Assembly: GCA_022821865.1 (NCBI GenBank)
Contig: JAJECW010000091.1
Span: 1 to 33,992, forward strand
Source: Pseudomonadales bacterium
Lineage (GTDB): Bacteria > Pseudomonadota > Gammaproteobacteria > Pseudomonadales > Pseudohongiellaceae
Reading direction: 5' to 3'
DNA length: 33,992 nucleotides
Below are positions 25,104-33,625 of this stretch, piece after piece; position 1 is the stretch's first letter; each line of letters opens with the position of its first letter. The position numbers were made by a program, and so were the translations under genes. The notes under the pieces were generated by a model. The model worked only from the letters and a program-made list of their open reading frames with translations. It had not been told where the DNA came from and made no database searches.

Positions 25104-25832
25104 ATGCCGTCCATTCTGATACTCAATACGGCGCTGGCGCCGGCCAGCGCTGTTTTCGCGGAAAATGACCAAAGCGGGTTGATCGTCAGGCGCGCCGGGG
25201 AGGAGCGCCAGTCCGCCCAGACCATCCTCCAGCTTGCCCGGCAAGCGCTTGACGCGACCGGCGCAAGGCGCGCCGACGCCGTGGCCGTGGTTTCCGGCCC
25301 CGGCTCCTTCACCGGCACCCGCATCGGCATTGCGGCGGCCCAGGGACTTTGCGCCGCCTGGGAGGTTCCCGGCCTGCCGATTTCAACCCTGGCCCTGACC
25401 GCCGCTGCCGCCCATCGGATACGGCCGGCGGATACCTGGCTGGCGGGCGTGCGCGCCCGGGCGGATGAGCTGTATTTCGGCTGCTATCGAAGCGCTGGCG
25501 ACGAATTGACGCTGGTTGGCGGGGAACAGGGTGGCAGGCTGGAGGAATTGCTGATCGGCCCGGAAGCCTCGGCGGCCGGGAAAGACTTGGCGGCGGGAGA
25601 TTTCGGAACAGTCATGGCGGTGGGCGACGGCTGGCCCGAAGCGGCCGCCATCGAGAATCGCTTTCAACTCCGCCTCGCGGGCGAGCCCGTAATGGTGGAA
25701 GTGGAGGCGGTCGATCTGGCGCGACTCGCCCGCCTGGCCCGGCGGCGCGGCGGATTCGTCGCCGCGGACTTGCTGCGACCCAATTATGTGACCGGGACGC
25801 CGCAATACCGGGAACCCGCCGCCAGTGGCTGA
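25104..25832 (+). CDS. tsaB: tRNA threonylcarbamoyladenosine biosynthesis protein TsaB
   Basis: The 242-residue product starts ILILNTALAPASAVF and has the TsaB signature VVSGPGSFTGTRIGIAAAQGL (written here as GPGSFTGTRIG) in an ASKHA-type fold. TsaB partners TsaD and TsaE in making t6A37 of ANN-reading tRNAs; TsaD and TsaE are not in the window. It starts seven bases after adk, as in Pseudomonas, and overlaps the start of uppP by eight bases. Confidence 0.93.
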   Translation: MPSILILNTALAPASAVFAENDQSGLIVRRAGEERQSAQTILQLARQALDATGARRADAVAVVSGPGSFTGTRIGIAAAQGLCAAWEVPGLPISTLALTAAAAHRIRPADTWLAGVRARADELYFGCYRSAGDELTLVGGEQGGRLEELLIGPEASAAGKDLAAGDFGTVMAVGDGWPEAAAIENRFQLRLAGEPVMVEVEAVDLARLARLARRRGGFVAADLLRPNYVTGTPQYREPAASG

Positions 25833-26625
25833 GCCGGGTATTCCGCAGATTGTCGTCCTCGCCCTGATCCAGGGCCTGACGGAGTTTCTGCCGGTCTCCT
25901 CTTCGGGCCACCTGCTGCTGCCATCGCTGTGGCTCGGCTGGCCCGACCAGGGCCTCGCTTTCGATGTGGCTTTCCACAGCGGCACCCTGCTTGCGGTGAT
26001 CGGCTATTTCCGCCGGGATCTGTGGCGGATGACGGTGAATGGGCTGCGCTTCGGGCCGCTGCATTCCGAAGGTCGGCTGCTCTGGTTGCTGCTGCTCGCC
26101 ACGGTTCCCGCGGGGCTGGCGGGATTGTTGCTGCGCGATGTGGTGGAAGCCCATGCCCGCACGGTGAGCGTCGTCGCCTCTGCGTCCATCGGCTTTGGCC
26201 TGCTGCTTTCCGCCGCTGATTTCACCGGCCGCCGGGACCGGGGCATGGACGACATCGGCTGGAAAACCGCCCTGCTCATCGGCCTGGCCCAGTGTCTTGC
26301 GCTGATTCCCGGCGCCTCGCGTTCCGGGGTCACCATGACCGCCGCCCTGCTGTGCCGTCTCGACCGCGAATCCGCGGCGCGCTTTTCCTTTCTGCTGGCG
26401 GTGCCGGTCATGCTCGCCAGCGGCTCCCTGGAAGCGCTGGACCTCGTCCTGCAGCCGCCGTCCAATCGGCGGTTGCTGTCGCTGGCTTTCGGCGCGGCGC
26501 TCGCGGCGCTGGTGGCCTGGCTCGGTATCGACTGGTTTCTGCGTTGGATAGCCAGGGTGGGTTTCCAGCCCTTCGTGGTCTACCGTATCGCCCTGGGCCT
26601 CGCCATGCTGCTGTTCCTGGGTTGA
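25825..26625 (+). CDS. uppP: Undecaprenyl-diphosphatase
   Basis: The 266-residue polytopic membrane protein has both catalytic motifs of the BacA/UppP family: GLTEFLPVSSSGHL (about 17-30) and PGASRSGVTM (about 161-170). It dephosphorylates undecaprenyl diphosphate to recycle the lipid carrier for cell-wall and surface polymers. It starts at a GTG overlapping the tsaB stop. It ends 30 bases from the convergent lyase gene, with no strong terminator visible. Confidence 0.95.
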   Translation: MAEPGIPQIVVLALIQGLTEFLPVSSSGHLLLPSLWLGWPDQGLAFDVAFHSGTLLAVIGYFRRDLWRMTVNGLRFGPLHSEGRLLWLLLLATVPAGLAGLLLRDVVEAHARTVSVVASASIGFGLLLSAADFTGRRDRGMDDIGWKTALLIGLAQCLALIPGASRSGVTMTAALLCRLDRESAARFSFLLAVPVMLASGSLEALDLVLQPPSNRRLLSLAFGAALAALVAWLGIDWFLRWIARVGFQPFVVYRIALGLAMLLFLG

Positions 26626-26655
26626 AGATCGCGCCCGACGGTAGATCGGCGTGGC

Positions 26656-27570
26656 TCAAGACCCCACCTGTCCCCGCAGCCACTCCCTCACCCTCCCGCC
26701 GGGGGCGGTGCCGGTCAATTCGGTGGCCAGGTCGGAGGCTTCCAGCAGGCGGGCGGCGTCGATGCCGGTTTCCATTCCCATTTGTCGCAACATCACCGCC
26801 ACGTCCTCTGTCGCCACATTGCCGCTGGCGCCGGGAGCGAAGGGGCAGCCGCCAAGGCCGCCGATGGAACTGTCGAACCAGCGCACCCCGGCTTCGAGCG
26901 CGGCATAGACATTGGCCAGGGCCATTGCCCGGGTATCGTGGAAGTGGCAGCCGAGCGCGCCGGGCCCGTGTTCCCCGGCGAGGGCGCCGAGCAGGGTGCC
27001 GACCTGGGCCGGGTCCGCCGCGCCGATGGTGTCCGCGAGAACCAGGCGATGGATTCCCGCATCGACGAAACGGTCGGCGATCCTGTGGACGATGGCGGGG
27101 TCCACGGCGCCTTCGAAGGGGCAGCGAAAACTCACCGCCACAATGACTATCACCTCGATCCCGTCGCCCCGGGCGAGATCGATGATCTTGCGGGCCGCGA
27201 GCTCGGCATCCATCATGCCCATGCGGACATTGCGCCGGGCCATGGTTTCGCTGGCATAGACCACCATGGCGACCGATTCGGCGCCGGCTTCCCGGGCGAG
27301 TCCGTAGCCTTTGGTATTGGGAATGAGAAAGCTGTAATTGACCCGGCCATTGGGTTCCGACTGTTTCAGGGATTGCAGCAGCACATCGGTTTCGGCCATT
27401 GCCGGCACGGCTTTCGGCGAGACGAAGCTGCCCGCTTCAATGCGGGAAAGCCCCGCGGCCTCCAGCGCCCGGACCAGCCGCAGGCGTCCGGAAACCGGCA
27501 GGATGCGGCTCTGGCTTTGCAGCCCGTCCCGGGGGCCGACTTCGTTGATGGTGACCCGGTCGTCGGACAT
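26656..27570 (-). CDS. Hydroxymethylglutaryl-CoA lyase-type enzyme
   Basis: The 304-residue TIM-barrel product matches HMG-CoA lyase (also annotated mvaB): NEVGPRDGLQ (about 9-18), CHFHDTRAMALANVYAAL, and the active-site loop GGLGGCPFAPGASGNVATEDV with the catalytic cysteine. The family cleaves HMG-CoA to acetoacetate and acetyl-CoA; relatives act on other 3-hydroxy-3-methyl acyl-CoAs. Its ATG shares one base with the stop of the CoA-transferase gene, so the pair is coupled: the transferase could activate the acid that the lyase then cleaves. Confidence 0.9.
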   Translation of the reverse strand: MSDDRVTINEVGPRDGLQSQSRILPVSGRLRLVRALEAAGLSRIEAGSFVSPKAVPAMAETDVLLQSLKQSEPNGRVNYSFLIPNTKGYGLAREAGAESVAMVVYASETMARRNVRMGMMDAELAARKIIDLARGDGIEVIVIVAVSFRCPFEGAVDPAIVHRIADRFVDAGIHRLVLADTIGAADPAQVGTLLGALAGEHGPGALGCHFHDTRAMALANVYAALEAGVRWFDSSIGGLGGCPFAPGASGNVATEDVAVMLRQMGMETGIDAARLLEASDLATELTGTAPGGRVREWLRGQVGS

Positions 27571-28769
27571 CAGCCGATCACTCCCGCTTCGCGCAGCCGC
27601 CCGGTTTCGGTATCGTCGAGGTCAAGGCAGTCGCGCAGCACTTCGTCGGTATGCTGCCCGAGGCCTGGCGCGGCGCTGTAATCCGTCGTCGCCGTGCGCG
27701 ACAGCTTGATCGGATTGCCCGGGCCCCGGGTGGCGCCGCCATCGGGATGGCGCAGTTCCACCACCATGTCCCGCCGCAGCACTTGCGGATCGGCAAGCGC
27801 CTGCCCGAAATTGTTGACCGGGGCGCAGGGGATGCGTTTTTCCTCCAGCCGCTTGAGCCAGTTGGCGCAGGTATCCCCGGCAAGCGCCTCATTGACCCGG
27901 CGGTTGATGTACTCCCGGTTGCGCCAACGCCCCGGCTGGGTGTCGTATTCGGGCTTGTCGAGGTCGGGACAGTCGAGCACCTGTTTCAGGTTCTGCCAGA
28001 AGTTGTCGGTAATGACGGCGATGACGATGAATCCGTCGGCGCAGCCAAAAGTGTCGTATGGCACATGGACAAAATGGGAATTGCCGATGGGGTGGGGATT
28101 TTCCCCGGAGAGGAAGTACATGGTCGCCATGTAATTGAGCATGGAGATCTGGCAATCGAGCATGGAAATGTCCACCTCCTGCCCGCGGCCGCTGCGCTGG
28201 CGTTCCTGCAATGCGGCAAGCACGCCCATCACCCCGAACATGCCGCCGCCGAGGTCGCCGATGGGAATGCCGGCGCGGACGGGATGTTCCGGATCCGGCC
28301 CCGTGATCGACATGCCGCCGCCAGTGGCCTGGGCCACCTGGTCGAAGGCCGGCCTTCCGCTGCCGGGGCCGCTGGCGCCGAAGCCGGTTACCGTGCAGGC
28401 GACAATGCGCGGATTGACCCTGGCGAGGCTGGGGTAATCGATGCCGAGCCGTTCCGGCACCCCGGCGCCGAAATTGCTGATGACCACATCGGAGACCGCC
28501 ACGAGCCGGTGGAACAGCGCGAGTCCTTCCGCATTCTTCAGGTCGATGGCGATGCTTTTCTTGTTGCGGTTGAGCGTGATGAAATAGGCGCCCATGCCCT
28601 GGAGGGAATAGCGGGGATCGTTGGCGAGCAGTTTGCGCGTGCCTTCGCCGGCGGTGGGTTCGACCTTGATGGTTTCGGCGCCGAGGTCGGCGAGAATCAT
28701 GCTCGCATAGGGCCCGGCCAGCATGTGGGTGAGATCGAGTATGCGAATTCCTTCGAGCGCGCCCGGCAT
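27570..28769 (-). CDS. Family III (CaiB/BaiF) acyl-CoA transferase
   Basis: The 399-residue product has the family pattern: GIRILDLTHMLAGPYASMIL ADLGAETIKVEP near the N terminus, RNKKSIAIDLK, ISNFGAGVPERLGIDY, and the segment GIPIGDLGGGMFG whose Asp172 corresponds to the catalytic Asp. These cytoplasmic enzymes move CoA between carboxylic acids; the natural acid here is unknown. ATG 28769 is preferred because GGAG sits nine bases upstream; a TTG at 28778 falls on that site. It is coupled to the HMG-CoA lyase-type gene. Confidence 0.9.
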   Translation of the reverse strand: MPGALEGIRILDLTHMLAGPYASMILADLGAETIKVEPTAGEGTRKLLANDPRYSLQGMGAYFITLNRNKKSIAIDLKNAEGLALFHRLVAVSDVVISNFGAGVPERLGIDYPSLARVNPRIVACTVTGFGASGPGSGRPAFDQVAQATGGGMSITGPDPEHPVRAGIPIGDLGGGMFGVMGVLAALQERQRSGRGQEVDISMLDCQISMLNYMATMYFLSGENPHPIGNSHFVHVPYDTFGCADGFIVIAVITDNFWQNLKQVLDCPDLDKPEYDTQPGRWRNREYINRRVNEALAGDTCANWLKRLEEKRIPCAPVNNFGQALADPQVLRRDMVVELRHPDGGATRGPGNPIKLSRTATTDYSAAPGLGQHTDEVLRDCLDLDDTETGRLREAGVIG

Positions 28770-28828
28770 GCTATTCAACTCCAGAAATTTTCATAAGGAC
28801 GGCATGCGTCTTCTCACGGAATCCCCTG

Positions 28829-28862
28829 TGAGATTCCGCGACTTCGCTTCGCGCAGAATGAC
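28829..28862. repeat. Half copy of the 84-base palindromic repeat
   Basis: TGAGATTCCGCGACTTCGCT followed by TCGCGCAGAATGAC matches the right half of the repeat at 10096-10179, in the same orientation, with a six-base gap. The left half is missing or too diverged to recognise. It lies in the divergent region between the CoA-transferase and isochorismatase-fold genes. Confidence 0.6.
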
Positions 28863-28887
28863 ATCAGGGGGCTTCCCGCGGATTGCC

Positions 28888-28918
28888 TTGCAAGAGTGTA
28901 ATTGTAATAATGTTATAC
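28888..28918 (+). promoter_or_regulatory. Candidate promoter/operator before the isochorismatase-fold gene
   Basis: TTGCAA (28888-28893) and TTATAC (28913-28918) are 19 bases apart in a locally AT-rich stretch just before the gene. The segment TAATGTTATACC (28908-28919) shares 10 of 12 bases with TAATGTAATATC at 33538-33549 upstream of the MFS gene, which may hint at a common regulator. Weak evidence. Confidence 0.3.
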
Positions 28919-28929
28919 CTTTAGGGCAA

Positions 28930-29637
28930 ATGCTCGATTTGGCGAGGACAAACGGGGCTTGGGATATGGAACGGACAGACCGCACGGCGAAAGAATTGTA
29001 TCTCGAAATCAAGGCGAATCCGCGCCCGCGATTCGGTTTCGGCGACAAGGCGATCCTGGTCAATGTGGATCTGCAGAAGGTGTATACCCGCCCCGACCTG
29101 TTTGCCACGGCCTATGAAACCGACCCGAAACAGAAGGAATACGTCAATCGCCTGAGCGCCGGCTTCCGCCGGCTGGGCTGGCCCGTGGTATGGACTTATG
29201 TCGCCTATATGGAGTCCGGCGAGGACTGCGGCATCTGGGGCACCCGCGGCGACACCCCGGACTCCCTGCAGAACATCAAGCATGGTTCGCAGCGCGCCCA
29301 ATTCGACGACCGGCTCGAAATCGACCGCGAGCGTGACGTGATCTATTGCAAGAAAATGCCCTCGGCGTTTTTCGAGACGCAGTTGCAGTCGCTTTGCGTC
29401 TGGCACCGGGTGGACACCGTGGTGCTCACCGGCGGCTCGACTTCGGGCTGTATCCGCGCCAGCGCGGTGGAGTCCCTGTCCCGGGGCTATCGCACCATCG
29501 TTCCCGAGGAATGTGTCGCCGACAAGCACGAAAGCGTACACTATGCCAATCTGATGGATCTCGCCATCAAGTACGCAGACGTGATTCCCGTGGCCGAGGT
29601 CTTCGCCTGGCTCGATGCGCCGCCAGCCAAAGACTGA
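28930..29637 (+). CDS. Isochorismatase-fold cysteine hydrolase (amidohydrolase type)
   Basis: The 235-residue product has the catalytic triad of the family: Asp47 (VNVDLQK), Lys141 or Lys142 (YCKKMPSAFF) and Cys174 (GGSTSGCIRASAVE), with the GGS cis-peptide region before the cysteine. Relatives hydrolyse amides such as N-carbamoylsarcosine, maleamate, nicotinamide or ureidoacrylate, so a C-N hydrolysis is likely, not isochorismate cleavage. AGGG lies about five bases before ATG 28930; an in-frame ATG at 28966 is an alternative. Two deacetylase-fold genes follow within 19 bases. Confidence 0.85.
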   Translation: MLDLARTNGAWDMERTDRTAKELYLEIKANPRPRFGFGDKAILVNVDLQKVYTRPDLFATAYETDPKQKEYVNRLSAGFRRLGWPVVWTYVAYMESGEDCGIWGTRGDTPDSLQNIKHGSQRAQFDDRLEIDRERDVIYCKKMPSAFFETQLQSLCVWHRVDTVVLTGGSTSGCIRASAVESLSRGYRTIVPEECVADKHESVHYANLMDLAIKYADVIPVAEVFAWLDAPPAKD

Positions 29638-29656
29638 GCAAAAACATACCGGCGCC

Positions 29657-30583
29657 ATGCATTCCGACCTCAAGCTCTACGACTACTGGCCGTATCGCGA
29701 CCGGCCCCGGATCGTCTGGCCGGGAGGCGCGAGAATCGCTTTCTGGGTGGCGCCGAATATCGAATTCTACGAACTCGATCCGCCCGCCAATCCTTGCCGC
29801 AAGCCCTGGCCGCGGCCTTATCCCGACGTCGGCGGCTATTCGATCCGCGACTACGGGAACCGGGTGGGACACGAGCGGCAGATGCGCCTGCTCGACCGCT
29901 TTGGCATCCGCGGTTCGGTCTCGCTGTCGGCGGCCCTGTGCGAGCATCATCCCGAAATCGTCGCGGCCTGCGCCGGGCGCGACTGGGAGTTCTTCAGCCA
30001 CGGCATCTACAACACCCGCTACACCTATGGCCTTTCCGAGGAACAGGAGCGGGCAATGATCCTCGACGCCATGGATACCATCGAAAAGCATACCGGAAGG
30101 CGTCCGGCAGGCTATCTGGCGCCGGCGCTGTCGCATTCCGAACGCACCATGGATCTGTTCGCCGAGGCCGGCGGCGTCTACACCTGCGACCTGTTCCACG
30201 ACGATCAGCCGACCCCGGTGCGGGTGCGCGGCGGCCAGCGCTTCATCTCGATTCCCTATTCGCTGGAGATGAACGACACCATCGCCTATGTCGTCAATCG
30301 CATCGAGCCGCGGCGTTACGGCGCCATGCTGCGGGACAATTTCGACCGCCTGTATGCGGAGGGAGAATCGAGCGGCACCGTGATGTGCATTCCCACGCAC
30401 AACTACCAGGTGAGTTGTCCGCATCGCCTCCACGCCCTTGAACAGGCGCTCGATTACATCACGGGGCATGAGGACGTCTGGGTAACCACCGGACGGGAGA
30501 TAGCCGAATATTTTCTGAACCATTACTACGACGCCGCCCTCGAAGACATCCGCCGCAAGCTGGAGGTGGCCGATGGCGCTTGA
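29657..30583 (+). CDS. Polysaccharide deacetylase-fold protein, PuuE/cyclic-imidase-like (first of pair)
   Basis: The 308-residue product starts with DYWPYRDRPRIVWPGGARIA and has YSIRDYGNRVGHERQM, RFGIRGSVSLSAALCEHHPEI, EFFSHGIYNTRY, GYLAPALSHSERTMDL and THNYQVSCPHR. This is the branch of the NodB fold that includes PuuE-type allantoinase and cyclic imide hydrolase, which open nitrogen rings, and not sugar deacetylases. No signal peptide is present, so it is cytoplasmic. It overlaps the next, paralogous gene by 11 bases. Substrate unknown. Confidence 0.8.
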   Translation: MHSDLKLYDYWPYRDRPRIVWPGGARIAFWVAPNIEFYELDPPANPCRKPWPRPYPDVGGYSIRDYGNRVGHERQMRLLDRFGIRGSVSLSAALCEHHPEIVAACAGRDWEFFSHGIYNTRYTYGLSEEQERAMILDAMDTIEKHTGRRPAGYLAPALSHSERTMDLFAEAGGVYTCDLFHDDQPTPVRVRGGQRFISIPYSLEMNDTIAYVVNRIEPRRYGAMLRDNFDRLYAEGESSGTVMCIPTHNYQVSCPHRLHALEQALDYITGHEDVWVTTGREIAEYFLNHYYDAALEDIRRKLEVADGA

Positions 30584-31490
30584 CCCGGAATTCCTGCGCT
30601 ACCCCCACCGCCGCCGCGGCATGGACCACGATCGCTACGAATGGTCGCAATTGCATGAACGCGAGCCGGTGGAATGGCCGGGCGGAGCGCGGCTGGCCTT
30701 GTGGATCAATGTCTGCGTGCAGTTCTTTCCCCTGAACCAGCGCGGCGTTCCCTTCGCCGCGCCCGGCGGCATGACCATGCCGTATCCCGATCTGCGCCAT
30801 TTCAGCCTGCGCGAATACGGCAACCGCGTCGGCATCTTCCGCCTGCTCGACGCCTTCGACCGCTTTGGCTTGCGACCGAGTTTCGCCGTCAATGGCGCCA
30901 TGGCCGAACGGGCGCCCTACCTGATCTCAGTCCTGCGCGAACGCGGTGGCGAAATCCTCGCCCACGGCTGGGACATGGACAGCCTGCATCACGGCGGCCT
31001 TGCGCCCGAAGAAGAATCGGAACTGATCGAGCGCAGCCTCGACAGCCTGCAAAAAGCATTCGGCGCCGAACATCGGGGCTGGCTAGGCCCCGCGCGAAAC
31101 GAAAGCCCGCATACGCCGGATTTGTTGGCGGAGCGGGGCATCCACTGGTTCGCCGACTGGGTCAACGACGAAATGCCCTATAGATTCCGCACTGCCAACG
31201 GCGACCTGTGGGCAATGCCCTTGTCGAATGAACTCGAAGACCGCTTCATCCTCATGCAAAACCTGCATTCCGAAGAATCCTGGGTGGAACAGGTCTGCGA
31301 CGCTTGCGATTTCCTGCTAAAGGAAGCTTCAGTTGCCAGCGGACGAATCCTCTCCCTGAACCTCCACCCCTGGCTGATGGGCCAGCCCCACCGCATCGCC
31401 TATCTCGAGCATGCGCTCGACTACATCACCTCACAGCCCGATGTCTGGTCCGCAACCCCATCGGAAATTTTGCGACTTTGCAAAGAATGA
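30573..31490 (+). CDS. Polysaccharide deacetylase-fold protein, PuuE/cyclic-imidase-like (second of pair)
   Basis: The 305-residue product is a paralog of the preceding one: EWPGGARLALWINV, FSLREYGNRVGIFRLLDAFD, FGLRPSFAVNGAMAERAP, EILAHGWDMDSLHHGG and NLHPWLMGQPHR align in order. It has no signal peptide. TGGAGG lies six bases before its ATG inside the first gene. The two probably work together, either as a heteromer or on successive or related substrates; which one carries the activity cannot be told from sequence. Confidence 0.8.
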   Translation: MALDPEFLRYPHRRRGMDHDRYEWSQLHEREPVEWPGGARLALWINVCVQFFPLNQRGVPFAAPGGMTMPYPDLRHFSLREYGNRVGIFRLLDAFDRFGLRPSFAVNGAMAERAPYLISVLRERGGEILAHGWDMDSLHHGGLAPEEESELIERSLDSLQKAFGAEHRGWLGPARNESPHTPDLLAERGIHWFADWVNDEMPYRFRTANGDLWAMPLSNELEDRFILMQNLHSEESWVEQVCDACDFLLKEASVASGRILSLNLHPWLMGQPHRIAYLEHALDYITSQPDVWSATPSEILRLCKE

Positions 31491-31516
31491 AGGCATATCG
31501 GTCCAGCAGGACGTGA

Positions 31517-31535
31517 GTCGCCGCCCGCCGGCGAC
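31517..31535. terminator. GC-rich hairpin between convergent genes
   Basis: GTCGCCG, loop CCCGC and CGGCGAC form a perfect seven-base stem in the 62-base gap between the second deacetylase-fold gene and the convergent membrane-protein gene. There is no T-run, so intrinsic termination is uncertain. Confidence 0.3.
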
Positions 31536-31552
31536 AGATCGAAGCCACTGAT

Positions 31553-32230
31553 TCACACAAACTTCGTCGCGCCGAAAAACGCCACGGTGGCAATACCGAT
31601 CCAGTACACATAGGCCAGCCGCTTGCCGAAGCGGAGCGACTTCTCCAGTTTGCTTTCCGCCGCGGGATCGGGCCCTGCGGCGAGCACCCGGAACAGCCTG
31701 GTCCATTCGCGCATGATGTAGCGCAATTGCAGGCCGATGATCAGCATCAGGCCATAGATCAGCACCTTCCAGGCAAACCATTTCTGCCCCGTGCCGGCCT
31801 CGAAGGGCCCGTAGCCGAGCAGGGACGACACCGCGGTAATCAGCAGGGTGGGAATGACCACATAGCGGATGCGTTCGTCCCAGATCGTCAGGCGGATGCC
31901 CCGGTCGGTTTCGCGATGGAGGAAAGCCGCCCAGCACAGCGCCAGCCAGCCGGCGAACAGCGCCCACATCAGCCACAGCCAAGCGCCGCCCAGGGGCTGC
32001 ACACCCCAGATATTGCCCATGTGCAGGCCCAGCGGAAGCAGCATGATGATGCCGGTGCGGGCGAGAATATCGATCCGGTAGGCGGTTTCCATGTGCCGCC
32101 GCCGCTCTTCCATGGACAAGCGGCGATCGATGACATGGGTGGAAGTCTGGAACACTCCCCATTCGCCCCCCAGCCAATAAACCATGGCCAGAATATGCAG
32201 CCAGCGCAGCACCGCGAGCTCGGTAATCAT
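31553..32230 (-). CDS. Integral membrane protein, CopD/DUF2269-like
   Basis: The 225-residue product has about six hydrophobic segments. Its start, LAVLRWLHILAMVYWLGGEW, with a His in the first helix and a WLGG turn, resembles CopD-like and DUF2269-like membrane proteins, some of which bind metal or haem, but I cannot assign a function. A basic cytoplasmic loop (AAGPDPAAESKLEKSLRFGK) precedes the last helix. It starts 16 bases after the MFS gene on the same strand, so it probably belongs to the same transcript. Confidence 0.65.
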   Translation of the reverse strand: MITELAVLRWLHILAMVYWLGGEWGVFQTSTHVIDRRLSMEERRRHMETAYRIDILARTGIIMLLPLGLHMGNIWGVQPLGGAWLWLMWALFAGWLALCWAAFLHRETDRGIRLTIWDERIRYVVIPTLLITAVSSLLGYGPFEAGTGQKWFAWKVLIYGLMLIIGLQLRYIMREWTRLFRVLAAGPDPAAESKLEKSLRFGKRLAYVYWIGIATVAFFGATKFV

Positions 32231-32246
32231 TGGTGTTTCCCCCTGT

Positions 32247-33506
32247 TCAGGTTGCGGCGCCAGTCGCCGGCGCCGGCGTCGCCTCCGCCTCGGGCTGTTT
32301 GACCTGGGTCAGCGCCGCCAGGGCGACCACGATCAGCGCGGCGAAAATCAGAAACGGCAGTTCATAGCTGCCGGTGGCGTCATAGATCACTCCCGTGAGC
32401 CAGATGCCGAGGCCGCCCCCACTGGCATCGAGTACGGTGATGGTGCCGAGAATCTTGCCGGCGTCGCGAATGCCGAAAATGTTCATCACGGTGAGCTGGA
32501 TCATGGTGTAGACCCCGCCCCAGCCGAGGCCGAAGGCGGTCACCGCGACCCAGATCAGCGCCACGTCCATGCGAATCAGAATCAGCGAACCGAGCAGCAT
32601 CACCAGAATGTTCCCGTAGAACACCTTGCGCTTGTCGAGGTAATCCGCAGCCAGGCCAAACACGACTTTGCCGATCAGGGCGCAGAAAAAGAACAGGCTG
32701 ATGGCGTTGGTCGCCACCTGGGCGTTGAAGTCGGCGTCGGTCATGTATACGAAGATATGCGCCTGGGTGCCGAGCACGGTGTAGAAAGTCGCCATGGCGA
32801 TGATCGCCAGCGCCCAGAACGAGCGGCTGCGCAAGGCGTCGGCGTAGGCCACGCCGCCCCCGGGGTCGGTTGCCGCCTGCCGCGCGGGCGCCGCGCCTTC
32901 CCGACCCGGGAGAGCGTCCCCGCCGTCGGGCCTGTCCTTGACCAGCAGCCAGGTCAACACCAGCATCACCGCGGGAAACAGGCTGCCCCACAGGAACGCG
33001 CTGCGCCAGCCCAGGGCCTCGATCATCGCGGTGCCGTACTGGGGGAAAACGATGCCGCCGAGGCTCGTTCCCATCAGGGCGATGCCGATGGCGGTGCCGC
33101 GATAGCGCCCGAACCACCTGGACACGAGAATCACCGCGGCGTTGAGGCCGCAGACCACCAGCACCAGGGCGAACAGGGCATGCACCAGATACAGATCGGC
33201 GAGGCTGTCCATCCGGCTGTAGGCGATGTTGCCGAGAATCAGCAGCCCCCAGCCCGCCAGCATGCAGACCCGCACGCCGAAGCGGTCGATCAGGATGCCG
33301 GTCGCCGGCGCCACCAGCCCCGCCAGCAGCAGGGTAATCATGTCGCGGAAGGTGATCTCGCCCAGGGACCAGCCGAACTCGTCCATGAACTCGACGTTGA
33401 AGACCGACAGCCCGGAAATGGTCTGCCCGTTGCTGACCATCAGCGCGACGCAGGCGAAAACCGCGATGAACCAGGGATAGGCCCTGCTGGCGCGCACACT
33501 GTTCAT
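32247..33506 (-). CDS. Major facilitator superfamily transporter, monocarboxylate/oxalate-formate type
   Basis: The 419-residue product has twelve likely membrane helices, a central hydrophilic loop (about 198-222, rich in Gly, Asp and Ala) and the MFS motif GILIDRFGVRVCMLAG between helices 2 and 3. The pattern SVFNVEFMDEFGWS and VSRWFGRYRGTAIGIA resembles the monocarboxylate and oxalate/formate antiporter branch. A carboxylate substrate would fit the CoA-transferase and lyase genes nearby, but that is inference. Confidence 0.85.
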   Translation of the reverse strand: MNSVRASRAYPWFIAVFACVALMVSNGQTISGLSVFNVEFMDEFGWSLGEITFRDMITLLLAGLVAPATGILIDRFGVRVCMLAGWGLLILGNIAYSRMDSLADLYLVHALFALVLVVCGLNAAVILVSRWFGRYRGTAIGIALMGTSLGGIVFPQYGTAMIEALGWRSAFLWGSLFPAVMLVLTWLLVKDRPDGGDALPGREGAAPARQAATDPGGGVAYADALRSRSFWALAIIAMATFYTVLGTQAHIFVYMTDADFNAQVATNAISLFFFCALIGKVVFGLAADYLDKRKVFYGNILVMLLGSLILIRMDVALIWVAVTAFGLGWGGVYTMIQLTVMNIFGIRDAGKILGTITVLDASGGGLGIWLTGVIYDATGSYELPFLIFAALIVVALAALTQVKQPEAEATPAPATGAAT

Positions 33507-33537
33507 GGAGATTTTCCCGGCAACGATAAGATAGACC

Positions 33538-33553
33538 TAATGTAATATCATTA
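33538..33553. promoter_or_regulatory. Small dyad upstream of the MFS gene
   Basis: TAATG and CATTA flank TAATAT in an AT-rich patch 32 bases upstream of the MFS start. It could be an operator or part of a promoter for either the MFS gene (-) or the ATPase-family gene (+). Low support. Confidence 0.25.
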
Positions 33554-33625
33554 AGCGTAAGTTGCAAACGACGGGCGGAGCATACATGATTCCCGGAATC
33601 CGATTCCGTTATTTCCGACCCTGTC

